Assembly (NCBI RefSeq): GCF_001417955.2
Contig: NZ_LKTM01000013.1
Span: forward strand, 47,574 to 111,573
Length of the DNA stretch: 64,000 nucleotides
Direction of reading: 5' to 3'
From: Mycobacterium gordonae
Lineage (GTDB): Bacteria; Actinomycetota; Actinomycetes; Mycobacteriales; Mycobacteriaceae
Program-made: the position numbers and the translations under genes
Part shown: positions 1 to 8,957 of the stretch, one piece after another
Layout of the letters: each line of letters starts with the position of its first letter
How positions within the stretch are numbered: position 1 is the first letter of the stretch
The notes under the pieces: generated by a model
Told to the model about the DNA's origin: nothing
The model's database searches: none
Seen by the model: the letters and a program-made list of their open reading frames with translations, nothing else

Positions 1-598
1 CGGTTCCCTCCGGCGCACCGCACCCGACGGCGAGGGTCTGCCGATCCCGACCTCCGATGTGGTTGGCCGATTCTCCAAGGCGACCGGCACCCCGGGTGGC
101 CTACCCGATTTCATCGGACTTGCCCTGCGGGTGGACTCCGGCGTCGGACCGTGGGACATCCTGTTGGTGTCCGCCGGATCCGGAGTGCTGACTCGGGCGG
201 TCGCGCTTCGGCCGGTCGCCTCCTGGTCGGGTCATGACATGACCACACTGATGCCGCTGAGTTACGGCGGCAAGAAATGGTGGCTGCGGGGCCGAATCGA
301 CACTGGAGTCCGCGGCGCCGGCCTCTCCCTCGACGACGTCCGGCAGCAAGTGGAGGACGGCGGCGTCGACGTCGCGCTGGACCAGGCCTGTGGTAGCTCC
401 GCATTCCGGGAACTGGGCCGGCTCTCGTTGACGAAGATGGTCGAACTGCCACCCGGACAGGATGTCTCGTTCGATCCGGTGCTCAATACCGCGCCCGGGG
501 TGAAGCTCTATCCGGGTTGGCTGGCCGATCTGCGGGCGAGCGCCTATGCGCGCAGCCGTGATGGCAGGGAGGCACACGGCAGCGGTGACCGGCAGTGA
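1..598 (+). CDS. Conserved hypothetical protein, 3' part only
   Basis: The reading frame is open from base 2 and ends at TGA 596-598, so about 198 C-terminal residues are present and the start lies upstream of the window. I do not recognise the family with confidence. The segment FSKATGTPGGLPDFIGLALRV, followed by a hydrophobic strand (WDILLVSAG), faintly resembles the beta-barrel part of catalase-like proteins that some mycobacterial annotations call phosphodiesterases, but no catalytic motif supports a function. No signal peptide or membrane segment is visible in the part present. It runs toward the convergent epimerase gene, whose stop lies 21 bases downstream. Confidence 0.6.
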   Translation, partial: GSLRRTAPDGEGLPIPTSDVVGRFSKATGTPGGLPDFIGLALRVDSGVGPWDILLVSAGSGVLTRAVALRPVASWSGHDMTTLMPLSYGGKKWWLRGRIDTGVRGAGLSLDDVRQQVEDGGVDVALDQACGSSAFRELGRLSLTKMVELPPGQDVSFDPVLNTAPGVKLYPGWLADLRASAYARSRDGREAHGSGDRQ

Positions 599-619
599 CC
601 ACGTCGGGGGCGTAACCCC

Positions 620-1969
620 TCAGGCGTCGCGTCCGAGCAGGTGTCGCAGCGCGGAGTCGAGGTCGGGCCGGCGGAACGGGTGCCCCAGTTTGTTCAGTCG
701 GGCCGGAGCGACCCGCTGATTCGCCAGCGCGAGTTCCCGTGCCCCCTGGGCGCCGAGCAGGACGCGTGGCCCCAGCGACGGCACCGGCAGGATGGCCGGG
801 CGGTGCAGCACGTGAGCGAGCGTGCGGGTGTAGTCGGTGTTCCGAACCGGTTGTGGCGCAACGGCGTTGATCGGCCCGGACAGGTCCGCGTCCCACCAGC
901 CCCGGTGATAGATGTCGACCAGGTCGTCGATCCCGATCCAGGAGAACCACTGCCGTCCGTCGCCGAGCCGGCCGCCCAGTCCGGCGCTGAACAGCGGCCG
1001 CATCAGCTGCAGCGTGCCCCCGGCGGGGGACTGGACGATGCCGGTGCGCACCTTCACCACCCGGGCTCCGGCCTGCTCGGCCGGCGCCGTGGCGGCCTCC
1101 CAGTCGGCCACCACGTCAGCGAGGAACCCGTCGCCGCGCGCACTGTCTTCGGTGAGGGTCTCATCGCCACGGTCGTAGCCGTAGAAACCGATCGCCGAGG
1201 CCGAGATCAGCACCGGGGTTTTGCTGCGCGCCACCAGTTCGGCCAGCCGCCGGGTCGGCCCGATCCGGCTGTCCCGGATGGCTTTTCGATGCTTCTCGGT
1301 GAATCGCCCGGCGATCGAGGCACCCGCGAGGTGAATGACCGCGTCCACTCCGGACAGCAGGTCGGGGTCGGGGTCGTCGGTGTTCCACTGTCGCTCATCA
1401 GGCCCGTGCGCCGTGCCGCGGACGAGTCGGATGACGCGGTGGCCTCCGGTACTGAGGAACGCCGACAGGGCGGTGCCGACCAGGCCCGACGAGCCCGTCA
1501 CGGCGACCGTCGAGGCGGCCAGACCGTGCTCGGCGGCCCTGTGGTGGGCGGCCAGATCGTCGGCCAGCTGATGGTGCCGGTAGACGAACATCGGCCGCAG
1601 CGCCCGCTCGGGCACCGGCGTGTCCACCCGGTCGATGACGCGGGTCTGTTCGGCGCCGACTTCCTCGAAGTCGTGGGTGTGCCGCCAGTGTCCGATGATG
1701 CGCGGGGGCAGCGAAGCCAGACCGTCGCTGCTCAGGACGTCGACGAAACGCCTTGGCGGGTCATAGGAATCCGCCTGGTGCTGGGCGACCCACCGCAGGC
1801 CGCCGGGTAAGCCGAGGATGGCGCGACCGTCCTTCAGCGAGTCTGCCTCGCTGACGAGCCGCATCGGCGACCACGGCGGTGAAAGCCTGGCGAAGGCGCC
1901 GGGTCGGGTGTGCCAGGCGAAAACCTCGTCGCGGGGTGCGTCGATCACGCTCGAATAAATCAGGCCCAT
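620..1969 (-). CDS. TIGR01777-family NAD-dependent epimerase (SDR39U1-like) with N-terminal SRPBCC domain
   Basis: The 449-residue product has an N-terminal START/SRPBCC-like ligand-binding domain (about residues 1-150, beginning MGLIYSSVIDAP) and a C-terminal extended SDR domain. The latter starts with the Rossmann motif VTGSSGLVG and contains IHLAGASIAGRF and ISASAIGFYG, characteristic of the TIGR01777 (YfcH) group. The natural substrate of this family is unknown. I chose ATG 1969 over an upstream in-frame start because on the minus strand TAACGT is followed by seven bases and then this ATG, the usual leaderless mycobacterial arrangement. It is divergent from the SDR gene starting at 2025, with 55 bp between starts. 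Confidence 0.85.
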   Translation of the reverse strand: MGLIYSSVIDAPRDEVFAWHTRPGAFARLSPPWSPMRLVSEADSLKDGRAILGLPGGLRWVAQHQADSYDPPRRFVDVLSSDGLASLPPRIIGHWRHTHDFEEVGAEQTRVIDRVDTPVPERALRPMFVYRHHQLADDLAAHHRAAEHGLAASTVAVTGSSGLVGTALSAFLSTGGHRVIRLVRGTAHGPDERQWNTDDPDPDLLSGVDAVIHLAGASIAGRFTEKHRKAIRDSRIGPTRRLAELVARSKTPVLISASAIGFYGYDRGDETLTEDSARGDGFLADVVADWEAATAPAEQAGARVVKVRTGIVQSPAGGTLQLMRPLFSAGLGGRLGDGRQWFSWIGIDDLVDIYHRGWWDADLSGPINAVAPQPVRNTDYTRTLAHVLHRPAILPVPSLGPRVLLGAQGARELALANQRVAPARLNKLGHPFRRPDLDSALRHLLGRDA

Positions 1970-2024
1970 GCGTGTGACGTTACCGACGAATGACACGGAG
2001 CGCCGGTGCGGCATTCTTGTCAGC

Positions 2025-2987
2025 ATGGGTGTTCGCGACGGAATCGTTTCGCTGTTCGACGCCGTGCTGGACCGGGCGGTGGTGCCGGGCTATACCCGGA
2101 TCGGCTATCGCCTGCGCACTCTCGAGTGGCCCGATGACCCACCGGTGGACGCCCTGCGTGGCCGCACCGCGCTGGTCACCGGCTCCAATCGCGGCCTCGG
2201 TAAAGCCATCGCCGCCGGCCTGGCCGGGTTGGGGGCGACCGTGCTGCTGACGGTGCGCGACGGGGCCAAGGGGGAGCAGGCGCGTGCGGAGATCCTCGCC
2301 GAGCACCCCGGTGCCGACCTTCGCGTCGAAGTGTGCGACATGTCGGACCTGGCCGCCGTGCGTGCGTTCGCCAAGGATCTGGCCGGGCGGATGGCCGGCC
2401 TGGACGTGCTGATCCACAACGCGGGACTGCTGCCGGCCGAGCGTACGGAGACCAGCGACGGGCACGAGATCACCTTGGCCACCCACGTGTTGGGTCCGCT
2501 GCTGCTGACCGAGGGCCTGTTGCCGTTGCTGCGCGCGTCCAGCGATCCGCGGGTGATCCTGATGTCGTCTGGCGGAATGTACACCCAGCAGTTGCCGGTC
2601 GAGGACCCCGAATACCGGACGGGCCGGTACCGCGGTGCCATCGCCTATGCCCGTAGCAAGCGGGTCCAGGTGGCGTTCACCCCGATCCTGGCCCGCCGGT
2701 GGGCCGGGATCCGGGTGTACTCGATGCACCCCGGGTGGGCGGACACCCCCGGCGTGGCATCCTCGCTGCCCGGGTTCCGGCGCATCACCGGGCCGTTGCT
2801 GCGCACCGCCGAGGAGGGCGCCGATACCGCGGTCTGGCTGGCCGCGACCAAACCGGCACCGCCGACGGGACTTTTCTGGCACGACCGACGGCCGCGCCCA
2901 CAGCACTACCTGCCGACGACCTGGTACAGCGACGACGAACTGCAGCGCATGTGGCGGTACTGCGCCGACGCGGTCGGGCTGGACTAG
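2025..2987 (+). CDS. Short-chain dehydrogenase/reductase
   Basis: This classical SDR has about 320 residues. The cofactor motif TGSNRGLG is near residue 50, the NAG motif (HNAG) follows, and a Ser-Tyr-Lys site ends in YARSK near residue 210. The extra N-terminal 45 residues before the Rossmann fold and the overall form resemble retinol-dehydrogenase-like oxidoreductases; the substrate cannot be read from the sequence. ATG 2025 (MGVRDGIVSLFDAV) is preferred to an upstream in-frame ATG because the latter would overlap the divergent gene's promoter. Its stop codon TAG (2985-2987) shares three bases with the stop of the convergent glycosyltransferase gene. Confidence 0.85.
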   Translation: MGVRDGIVSLFDAVLDRAVVPGYTRIGYRLRTLEWPDDPPVDALRGRTALVTGSNRGLGKAIAAGLAGLGATVLLTVRDGAKGEQARAEILAEHPGADLRVEVCDMSDLAAVRAFAKDLAGRMAGLDVLIHNAGLLPAERTETSDGHEITLATHVLGPLLLTEGLLPLLRASSDPRVILMSSGGMYTQQLPVEDPEYRTGRYRGAIAYARSKRVQVAFTPILARRWAGIRVYSMHPGWADTPGVASSLPGFRRITGPLLRTAEEGADTAVWLAATKPAPPTGLFWHDRRPRPQHYLPTTWYSDDELQRMWRYCADAVGLD

Positions 2988-4228
2988 CGATCCGGCAGCG
3001 CGTGCTCGACCACCGGCCGCCGCGGCTGTGGTTGCCGCTCACGGCGTTTGGCGGACAGATAGACCTGTGCCGTCTCGCGGGCCACGGTCCGCCAGTCGAA
3101 GTCTGACGTCAGCCGCTCACGGGCGGCGCGGGCCCGGCGCTGCGCCGCCGCGGGGTCGTCGAGCACTCCGCGGACCTTTTCGGCCAGGCCCGCAACGTCG
3201 CGGGGTGCGAACGACATCCCGGTGACGCCGTCGATCACGGCCTCGCCCAGGCCGCCGGTGTTGGACGTCACCAGCGGAATGCCGGCCGCGGCGGCCTCCA
3301 GCGCGGCCAGTCCGAACGGTTCGTAGTGGCTGGGCAGCACCGCGGCGTCGGCCCGGTGCAAGGCGGCCAGCAGTTCGTCATGGTGCAGATGTCCGACGAA
3401 GCGGGTTGCCTTGCGCACCTTGTGTTTACGGGCCTGCTCGACGAGCCAGTCCTGCTGGGTGCCGTCGCCGGCGATGGTCAGGGTGGTGCCCGGGTGGGCA
3501 CGTCTGACCCGGGGTAGGGCGGCGATGGCGTCGTGCACGCCCTTCTCGTATTCCAGCCGTCCGACGTAGAGAAGTTCGGCCGGCCCGGTGCGGGGGCGGC
3601 GGGCGCCGAACGGCCATCTGGCGGCGTCGATTCCGTTGCGTATCACGGTGGTCTCGGACAGGCCGGGGCCGAACAGTTCGGTAATCTCCTCCCACATCGA
3701 GGCCGAACACGTGATGAGTGAATCGGATTCGCGCACCAGCCACGACTCCACGGCGTGCACCTGCCGGCTGATCGCCCCGCTGACCCAGCCGGAATGCCGG
3801 CCGGCCTCGGTCGCGTGAATCGTCGAAACGATTGGCACGTCGTAGAATTCGGCAAGGGCAAGGGCCGGGTGGGCCACCAGCCAATCGTGTGCGTGCACCA
3901 CGTCGGGGCGCCACTGCCTTTTGTTGCCGGGGCTTTTGATGGACAGTCCGGCACGGATCATGGCATGGCCCATCGCCAGCGTCCAGGCCATCATGTCGGC
4001 GCCGAAGGTGAACTCGTGGGGATCCTGCGCGGCGGCGATCACCCGCACGCCGTCGTGAACCTCGTCCGACGTCGGGTGGGTGCTGGGATCGGTGCCGGTG
4101 GGCCGGCGGGACAGCACGACGACTTCGTGGCCGGCTTCGGCGAGTGCGGTCGACAGGTGGTGGACGTGTCGGCCGAGGCCGCCGATGACGACCGGCGGGT
4201 ACTCCCACGAGATCATCAGGATCTTCAT
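2984..4228 (-). CDS. GT4-type alpha-glucosyltransferase (Rv3032-like), polymethylated polysaccharide/glucan synthesis
   Basis: The 414-residue retaining glycosyltransferase begins MKILMISWEYPPVVIGGLGRH, the N-terminal donor-loop region typical of glycogen-synthase-like GT4/GT5 enzymes. Near residues 290-315 it has PSHYEPFGLAALEA, the EX7E signature that binds the nucleotide sugar. The M. tuberculosis orthologue Rv3032 extends the alpha-1,4-glucan of methylglucose lipopolysaccharides and contributes to capsular glucan. The adjacent genes, a GH57 branching enzyme and a methyltransferase, support this role. The frame stays open well upstream of ATG 4228, but that stretch is a tandem repeat and is not expected to be coding. 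Confidence 0.88.
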   Translation of the reverse strand: MKILMISWEYPPVVIGGLGRHVHHLSTALAEAGHEVVVLSRRPTGTDPSTHPTSDEVHDGVRVIAAAQDPHEFTFGADMMAWTLAMGHAMIRAGLSIKSPGNKRQWRPDVVHAHDWLVAHPALALAEFYDVPIVSTIHATEAGRHSGWVSGAISRQVHAVESWLVRESDSLITCSASMWEEITELFGPGLSETTVIRNGIDAARWPFGARRPRTGPAELLYVGRLEYEKGVHDAIAALPRVRRAHPGTTLTIAGDGTQQDWLVEQARKHKVRKATRFVGHLHHDELLAALHRADAAVLPSHYEPFGLAALEAAAAGIPLVTSNTGGLGEAVIDGVTGMSFAPRDVAGLAEKVRGVLDDPAAAQRRARAARERLTSDFDWRTVARETAQVYLSAKRRERQPQPRRPVVEHALPDR

Positions 4229-4246
4229 GCGGGCGGGCTTCCGGGC

Positions 4247-4413
4247 TGGCGCGAGCGACCGCAAAATGCCGGGCGGTGCGGCGTGTTGGTGGCAACATGC
4301 GGGCGATCGGCGCAGGGGTGGGGTGTGCGGTGGCGCGAGCGGCCGCGAATTGCCAGTGTTGGCGGCGTGTCGGTGGCGACATGCGGGCGCTCGGCGGGGG
4401 CGTGGGGGTCGGC
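4247..4413. repeat. Two tandem imperfect copies of an 84-bp repeat
   Basis: Copy 1 starts at 4247 and copy 2 at 4331. Both begin TGGCGCGAGCG(A/G)CCGC and share the later blocks GCGGCGTGT(T/C)GGTGGC and ACATGCGGGCG. They fill most of the gap between the GH57 gene (ending at 4431) and the glycosyltransferase start at 4228. The repeat creates open frames on both strands that I regard as artefacts. Confidence 0.75.
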
Positions 4414-4430
4414 CAGCGACAAGGCGGCGC

Positions 4431-6023
4431 TCACTTGGGGAGTCTCCGGGCGTCCAGGGCGCCGAACAGGCCGTCGGCCCGGTTCCAGCCCTGCGCCAGT
4501 CGCTGCGCGGAGTCCCGGCGGCCCGACGCCAGGGCCCCGGCGATCTCCCGGGTGGCATGCGCGTGCAGGTGGGCGCGGTAGCGGGCGTAGTCGGCGGCGG
4601 AGTCCTTGCTGACCATGAACGGCCAGTCGCTGGACACGGTCAGCAGCGTCTCGCGCAGGATCTGGTCGGCGACGTGATCGCGGGGGATTGGCCCGTCCAG
4701 CGACGCCGTCTGGGCCAGCGCCTTGTCCACGGTGGTGAGCGCGGTGTCGACCACTTCGGAGTTGAGCTGGACCAGGTCGGCTACCTGCTCGCCGTTCCAC
4801 ACCTGCCAGTCTTTGCCGGAACCCCAAGAGCTGGGCGGCAATTCGACCGGTGAGCCGACGAACCCCGCCGACATCGCCTCGCGCAGCGTCCCCACCCGGA
4901 CTCCGGCCTCGGGCAGTGCGCGCAGCACGCGCGCCAGCCAGGTCGGGCCTTCATACCACCAGTGGCCGAACAGCTCGGTGTCGAACGCGGCCACCACGTG
5001 CGCGGGTCGGCCGATCCGCTCGGACTCGGACACCAGTCGGTTGCGCACCACCTCGACGAAGTCGGCGACGTGGACGTCGACCGCGCGGTCGGCGCGCTCG
5101 GGGTCATAGGGAGCCTTGCCGTCGGACCCCACGTTGCGGCCCGTGACGCGCGCCGGCTTGAGCCCGGTCAGGTGGTCATAGGTGTGGAAGTCCCGGTACG
5201 CGGCGTGCCCGGGGTAGCCGGACTTGGGCGACCACACGCGGTAGCTGACCTGCAGGTCACGTCCGAATGCGACCACTCCGCTAGTGCCGACCGGGCGGCC
5301 CAGCGCGGTGTCCCCGTGCAGCGACGGCCCGTCGACCATGAAGTGGCTGACCCCGGCCGCGGCATAGTCGTGCTCCATGCCGGGGGCATAGGCGCACTCG
5401 GGCGCCCAGATCCCGGTGGGGCTGGCAGACATCCGCAGACGCGCGTCGGCCAGACCTTCGCGCAGCGCGAACTCCCGCAACCGGGGATTCAGCAGCGGCT
5501 GGAACGGGTGGGCCAGCGGTCCGCCGAGCAGCTCCACCGTGCCGGCGTCGATCAGGCCGCGCAGCAGCGGGCTGCCGCCATGCCGCCACTGTGTGGCGAA
5601 GTCCTCGAGCGCCTGATCGGCCTCCTGGCATTCGCGAATGCCGAAGGCCCGCAACGCTTCCGGCGTGCAGGACAGATACCCGGCGGACTTGGACCGCGGC
5701 AGTGACCGCACGCTGGCAGCCACTGTGGTCGCTTCGAAGGCGCGCAGTCGCCAGTTGGCCAGCCAGTGGTACATGCCGTCCAGGCAGTACGGGTCGTCGA
5801 GCTGGGCGTTGACCACCGGCGTCATGCCCAGGGTGAGCAGGCCGCCGCGATCCTCCTCGGCCAGCGCGCGCAGCACCCGGAACAGCGGCAGGTAGGCGGC
5901 CGCCCACGACTGGTAGAGCCATTCCTCGCCCACCGGCCAGCGGCCGTGGTGCGCCAGCCAGGGCAGGTGGGTGTGCAGCACCAGCGTGAACATGCCGGGT
6001 ACCCGGGCGGATGAATCGGTCAA
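4431..6023 (-). CDS. GH57 1,4-alpha-glucan branching enzyme (Rv3031-like)
   Basis: This cytosolic glycoside hydrolase family 57 protein has 530 residues. The N-terminal LVLHTHLPWLAHHGRWPVGEEW is GH57 conserved region 1. WAPECAY, with the expected catalytic nucleophile Glu near residue 206, is region 3. FDTELFGHWWYEG, with the expected acid/base Asp near residue 346, is region 4. The M. tuberculosis orthologue acts with the adjacent GT in methylglucose lipopolysaccharide/glucan synthesis. The start is TTG 6023, overlapping the upstream methyltransferase stop as TTGA, which implies translational coupling. An internal ATG ten codons later is the alternative start. Confidence 0.9.
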   Translation of the reverse strand: MTDSSARVPGMFTLVLHTHLPWLAHHGRWPVGEEWLYQSWAAAYLPLFRVLRALAEEDRGGLLTLGMTPVVNAQLDDPYCLDGMYHWLANWRLRAFEATTVAASVRSLPRSKSAGYLSCTPEALRAFGIRECQEADQALEDFATQWRHGGSPLLRGLIDAGTVELLGGPLAHPFQPLLNPRLREFALREGLADARLRMSASPTGIWAPECAYAPGMEHDYAAAGVSHFMVDGPSLHGDTALGRPVGTSGVVAFGRDLQVSYRVWSPKSGYPGHAAYRDFHTYDHLTGLKPARVTGRNVGSDGKAPYDPERADRAVDVHVADFVEVVRNRLVSESERIGRPAHVVAAFDTELFGHWWYEGPTWLARVLRALPEAGVRVGTLREAMSAGFVGSPVELPPSSWGSGKDWQVWNGEQVADLVQLNSEVVDTALTTVDKALAQTASLDGPIPRDHVADQILRETLLTVSSDWPFMVSKDSAADYARYRAHLHAHATREIAGALASGRRDSAQRLAQGWNRADGLFGALDARRLPK

Positions 6024-6817
6024 CGGCGCACCGCGATCGCCACCAGATCCAGGCTGTCGTCAATGTCACAGTCGGACCGCTCGAGCAGGTCGAAGTCGGC
6101 GGTGGCCACCGCCGCGACGTCGGCCACCAACTCGGGCGACCAGGGCGCGTCGGCCACCGCCCGCTCGATCTGCGCGTCGATGATGGAGCCGCCGTGGCGG
6201 GCATCCATCTCCCGCAGTCGCGGCCCGTGGTACAGCCCGCTCATCGACACGTCGGTGAAACCGCCTTCGACCAGCAGTTGGGTGAGCTCGTCGGCGTTGA
6301 GTTCGCGGGTGTGGAACGGGTTGATCGGAGTGTCGCGGCCGGGGGAGAAGGTGATCCGGTTCGGCGTCGACACCATCAGCACACCCCCCGGGCGCAGCAC
6401 CCGCGCGCACTCGCGGATGAACTGGCCCTGGTCCCACAGATGCTCGATGACCTGGAAGTTCACCACCACGTCCACGGATGCGTCGGGAAGCGGCAATTCG
6501 GTCAGGTTGGCGTGCAGCACCTGCACCCGGGGATAGCGGTGGCGGACGTGGGCGACCGCGGACTCGTCGTAGTCGACGGCGACCACTCTGGCGGCCAGCC
6601 CGGCGATCAGGTCCGCGCCGTAGCCCTCTCCGCAGCCGGCCTCCAGCACGTCACGGCCCGCGCACCGCGGCGCCAGACGCTCGTAGACCACCTCGTGCCG
6701 GCGGAACCAGTAGTTCTCGATGTCGAGGTCGGGGATGGTGCGCTCGCCGGTCAGCGTCAACCCCGGATCGGCCGCGTGGTCGATCCGGTCCGGAGTATTG
6801 GGGACGATTGCGCTCAT
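6020..6817 (-). CDS. SAM-dependent methyltransferase (Rv3030-like)
   Basis: The 265-residue class I methyltransferase has motif I, VLEAGCGEGYGADLIAG, near residues 55-70, then acidic motif II (VVAVDYDE) and a post-II region (VVVNFQVIEHLWDQ). As the first gene of the GT/GH57 operon it is the likely O-methyltransferase acting on glucosyl units of methylglucose lipopolysaccharide; the exact position methylated is not shown by sequence. On the minus strand TAGCCT (6827-6832) lies nine bases before ATG 6817, a plausible -10 giving a very short leader. Confidence 0.87.
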   Translation of the reverse strand: MSAIVPNTPDRIDHAADPGLTLTGERTIPDLDIENYWFRRHEVVYERLAPRCAGRDVLEAGCGEGYGADLIAGLAARVVAVDYDESAVAHVRHRYPRVQVLHANLTELPLPDASVDVVVNFQVIEHLWDQGQFIRECARVLRPGGVLMVSTPNRITFSPGRDTPINPFHTRELNADELTQLLVEGGFTDVSMSGLYHGPRLREMDARHGGSIIDAQIERAVADAPWSPELVADVAAVATADFDLLERSDCDIDDSLDLVAIAVRR

Positions 6818-7034
6818 TGTTAAGGCAGGCTAATGCCTGGCCTCTGATTCGCGAACCGGACCGGGTAACAAGGGGGAAGCCCAGGGCAATCGGCCCAGTA
6901 AGGACCCGCTATGGTGAGTGGGCAGGCCGCGGTAAGTTACCTGCTAGTAACATGGCGTATGCGGTCAAGAAACGCGTTACCGAGGTCCCGTAGTCGACGC
7001 TCCGGGACTCCTTCGAGGAGGACGAACCACACTC
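6818..7034. promoter_or_regulatory. Divergent regulatory region, methyltransferase/fixA
   Basis: This 217-bp gap holds the promoter of the minus-strand operon (-10 TAGCCT at 6827-6832) inside a small inverted repeat CAGGC-TAAT-GCCTG (6826-6839). A second inverted repeat, GTTAC-CTGCTA-GTAAC, lies at 6936-6951 upstream of fixA. A GAGGAGGAC ribosome-binding sequence precedes the fixA ATG. I did not identify a confident fixA -10. Confidence 0.5.
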
Positions 7035-7826
7035 ATGACGAACATCGTGGTCCTGATCAAGCAGGTTCCAGACACGTGGTCGGAGCGCAAGCTCTCCGAC
7101 GGCGACTGGACGCTCGACCGCGAGGCCGCTGACGCGGTCCTGGACGAGATCAACGAGCGTGCCGTAGAAGAAGCGCTTCAGATCCGGGAGCGGGAGGGCG
7201 GCGACGGATCGGTCACCGTACTGACCGCCGGTCCCGAGCGCGCCACCGAGGCGATCCGCAAAGCCCTGTCGATGGGCGCCGACAAGGCCGTCCATCTCAA
7301 GGACGACGGCCTGCACGGCTCGTGCGTGGTGCAGACCGCGTGGGCGCTGGCCCGTGCGCTGGGCACCATCGAGGGCACCGAGCTGGTCATCGCCGGAAAC
7401 GAGTCCACTGACGGCTCGGGCGGCGCGGTGCCGGCGATCATCGCCGAGTACCTGGGCCTGCCCCAGCTCACTCACGTGCGCAAGCTGTCCGTCGAGGACG
7501 GCAAGATCACGGCCGAGCGCGAGACCGACGACGGCCTGTTCAGCCTCGAGGCCACGCTGCCCGCCGTGGTGAGCGTCAACGAGAAGATCAACGAGCCGCG
7601 CTTCCCGTCCTTCAAAGGCATCATGGCCGCCAAGAAGAAGGAAGTCACCGTGCTGACGCTGGCGGAGATCGGGGTCGAGGCCGACGAGGTGGGCCTGGCC
7701 AACGCCGGCTCGTCCGTGCTTTCGTCGACACCGAAGCCGCCGAAGACCGCAGGCGAGAAGGTCACCGACGAGGGCGAGGGCGGCAGCGAGATCGTCAAGT
7801 ACCTGGTCGGCCAGAAGATCATCTGA
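7035..7826 (+). CDS. fixA: Electron transfer flavoprotein beta subunit
   Basis: The 263-residue EtfB/FixA starts MTNIVVLIKQVPDTWSERK and includes the ETF beta signature region (LVIAGNESTDGSGGAVPAIIAEYLGLPQLT) around residues 117-147. With FixB it forms the soluble heterodimer that takes electrons from acyl-CoA and related dehydrogenases and passes them to the respiratory chain; the beta subunit holds AMP and part of the FAD site. A strong purine-rich Shine-Dalgarno precedes the ATG. The fixB gene starts 31 bp after its stop, so the two are co-transcribed. Confidence 0.97.
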   Translation: MTNIVVLIKQVPDTWSERKLSDGDWTLDREAADAVLDEINERAVEEALQIREREGGDGSVTVLTAGPERATEAIRKALSMGADKAVHLKDDGLHGSCVVQTAWALARALGTIEGTELVIAGNESTDGSGGAVPAIIAEYLGLPQLTHVRKLSVEDGKITAERETDDGLFSLEATLPAVVSVNEKINEPRFPSFKGIMAAKKKEVTVLTLAEIGVEADEVGLANAGSSVLSSTPKPPKTAGEKVTDEGEGGSEIVKYLVGQKII

Positions 7827-7857
7827 GCCCCAACTCAACGTAGAGAGCGAATAACCC

Positions 7858-8814
7858 ATGGCTGAAGTTCTGGTGCTCGTCGAGCACGCCGAAGGGGCCC
7901 TGAAGAAGGTCACTTCCGAATTGATCACTGCGGCACGTGCTCTTGGTGAGCCGGCTGCCGTCGTCGTCGGTGCGCCCGGTACCGCCGCACCGCTGGTGGA
8001 CGGCCTCAAAGAGGCCGGCGCCGAGAAGATTTACGTCGCCGAGTCCGACGTGGCGGAGAACTACCTGATCACTCCGTACGTCGACGTGCTGGCCTCGCTG
8101 GCCGAGTCCAACGCGCCCGCGGCGGTGCTGCTGGCCGCCAACGCCGACGGCAAGGAGATCGCCGGCCGGCTGGCCGCGCGCATCGGGTCGGGTCTGCTGG
8201 TCGACGTGGTCGAGGTGCGGGAGGGCAACAAGGCCCTGCACTCGATCTTCGGTGGTGCCTACACCGTCGAGTCCCAGGTCAACGGGGACACCCCGGTGAT
8301 CACGGTGCGCGGCGGCGCCATCGACGCCGAGCCCAAGGCCGGCGCCGGTGAGCAGGTGAACGTCGAGGTTCCGGCCCCGGCGGAGAACGCGACCAAGATC
8401 ACCTCGCGCGAGCCGGCCGTGGCCGGCGACCGCCCGGAGCTGACGGAGGCCAGCGTCGTGGTCTCCGGTGGCCGCGGCGTGGGCAGCGCGGAAAACTTCA
8501 GCGTGGTCGAGGAGCTGGCCGACTCGCTGGGTGCCGCCGTCGGCGCCTCGCGCGCCGCTGTGGACTCCGGCTACTACCCGGGGCAGTTCCAGGTGGGCCA
8601 GACCGGCAAGACGGTCTCGCCGCAGCTCTACATCGCGCTGGGGATCTCCGGAGCGATTCAGCACCGGGCCGGCATGCAGACCTCGAAGACCATCGTCGCG
8701 GTCAACAAGGACGAAGAAGCGCCGATCTTCGAGATCGCCGACTACGGCGTGGTCGGCGACCTGTTCAAGGTCACCCCGCAGGTGACCGAGGGAGTCAAGG
8801 CCCGCAAGGGCTGA
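7858..8814 (+). CDS. fixB: Electron transfer flavoprotein alpha subunit
   Basis: The 318-residue EtfA/FixB begins [17 protein letters not shown]. The C-terminal FAD-binding domain is intact: [11 protein letters not shown] around residue 203 and [23 protein letters not shown] around residues 245-267, which contact FAD. It is the partner of FixA in the same operon. A hairpin terminator follows immediately, so the operon appears limited to these two genes. Confidence 0.97.
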   Translation: MAEVLVLVEHAEGALKKVTSELITAARALGEPAAVVVGAPGTAAPLVDGLKEAGAEKIYVAESDVAENYLITPYVDVLASLAESNAPAAVLLAANADGKEIAGRLAARIGSGLLVDVVEVREGNKALHSIFGGAYTVESQVNGDTPVITVRGGAIDAEPKAGAGEQVNVEVPAPAENATKITSREPAVAGDRPELTEASVVVSGGRGVGSAENFSVVEELADSLGAAVGASRAAVDSGYYPGQFQVGQTGKTVSPQLYIALGISGAIQHRAGMQTSKTIVAVNKDEEAPIFEIADYGVVGDLFKVTPQVTEGVKARKG

Positions 8815-8824
8815 TCTTCACGCG

Positions 8825-8858
8825 AACGGCCCCGCGGGTTCACCTGCGGGGCCGTTTT
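8825..8858 (+). terminator. Rho-independent-like terminator after fixAB
   Basis: A 14-bp stem (AACGGCCCCGCGGG paired with CCTGCGGGGCCGTT, one G-U pair) encloses a TTCA loop and ends in TTTT. It starts 11 bases after the fixB stop. Confidence 0.85.
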
Positions 8859-8957
8859 CGTCGCGTTTGATTTCGGATCAATGACATTCATCTGACGTGC
8901 ATCGACACGTCAGCGGGCCGATGCCGGTTAGCTGACCGCCTGCGCCACGTTGGTGCC

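Noticed and set aside
6820..6838. IdeR-like iron box between methyltransferase and fixA
   Set aside because: Only about 11 of 19 positions match the IdeR consensus, limited to the AGGCTAA core; it is better read as the methyltransferase -10 region with a small inverted repeat.
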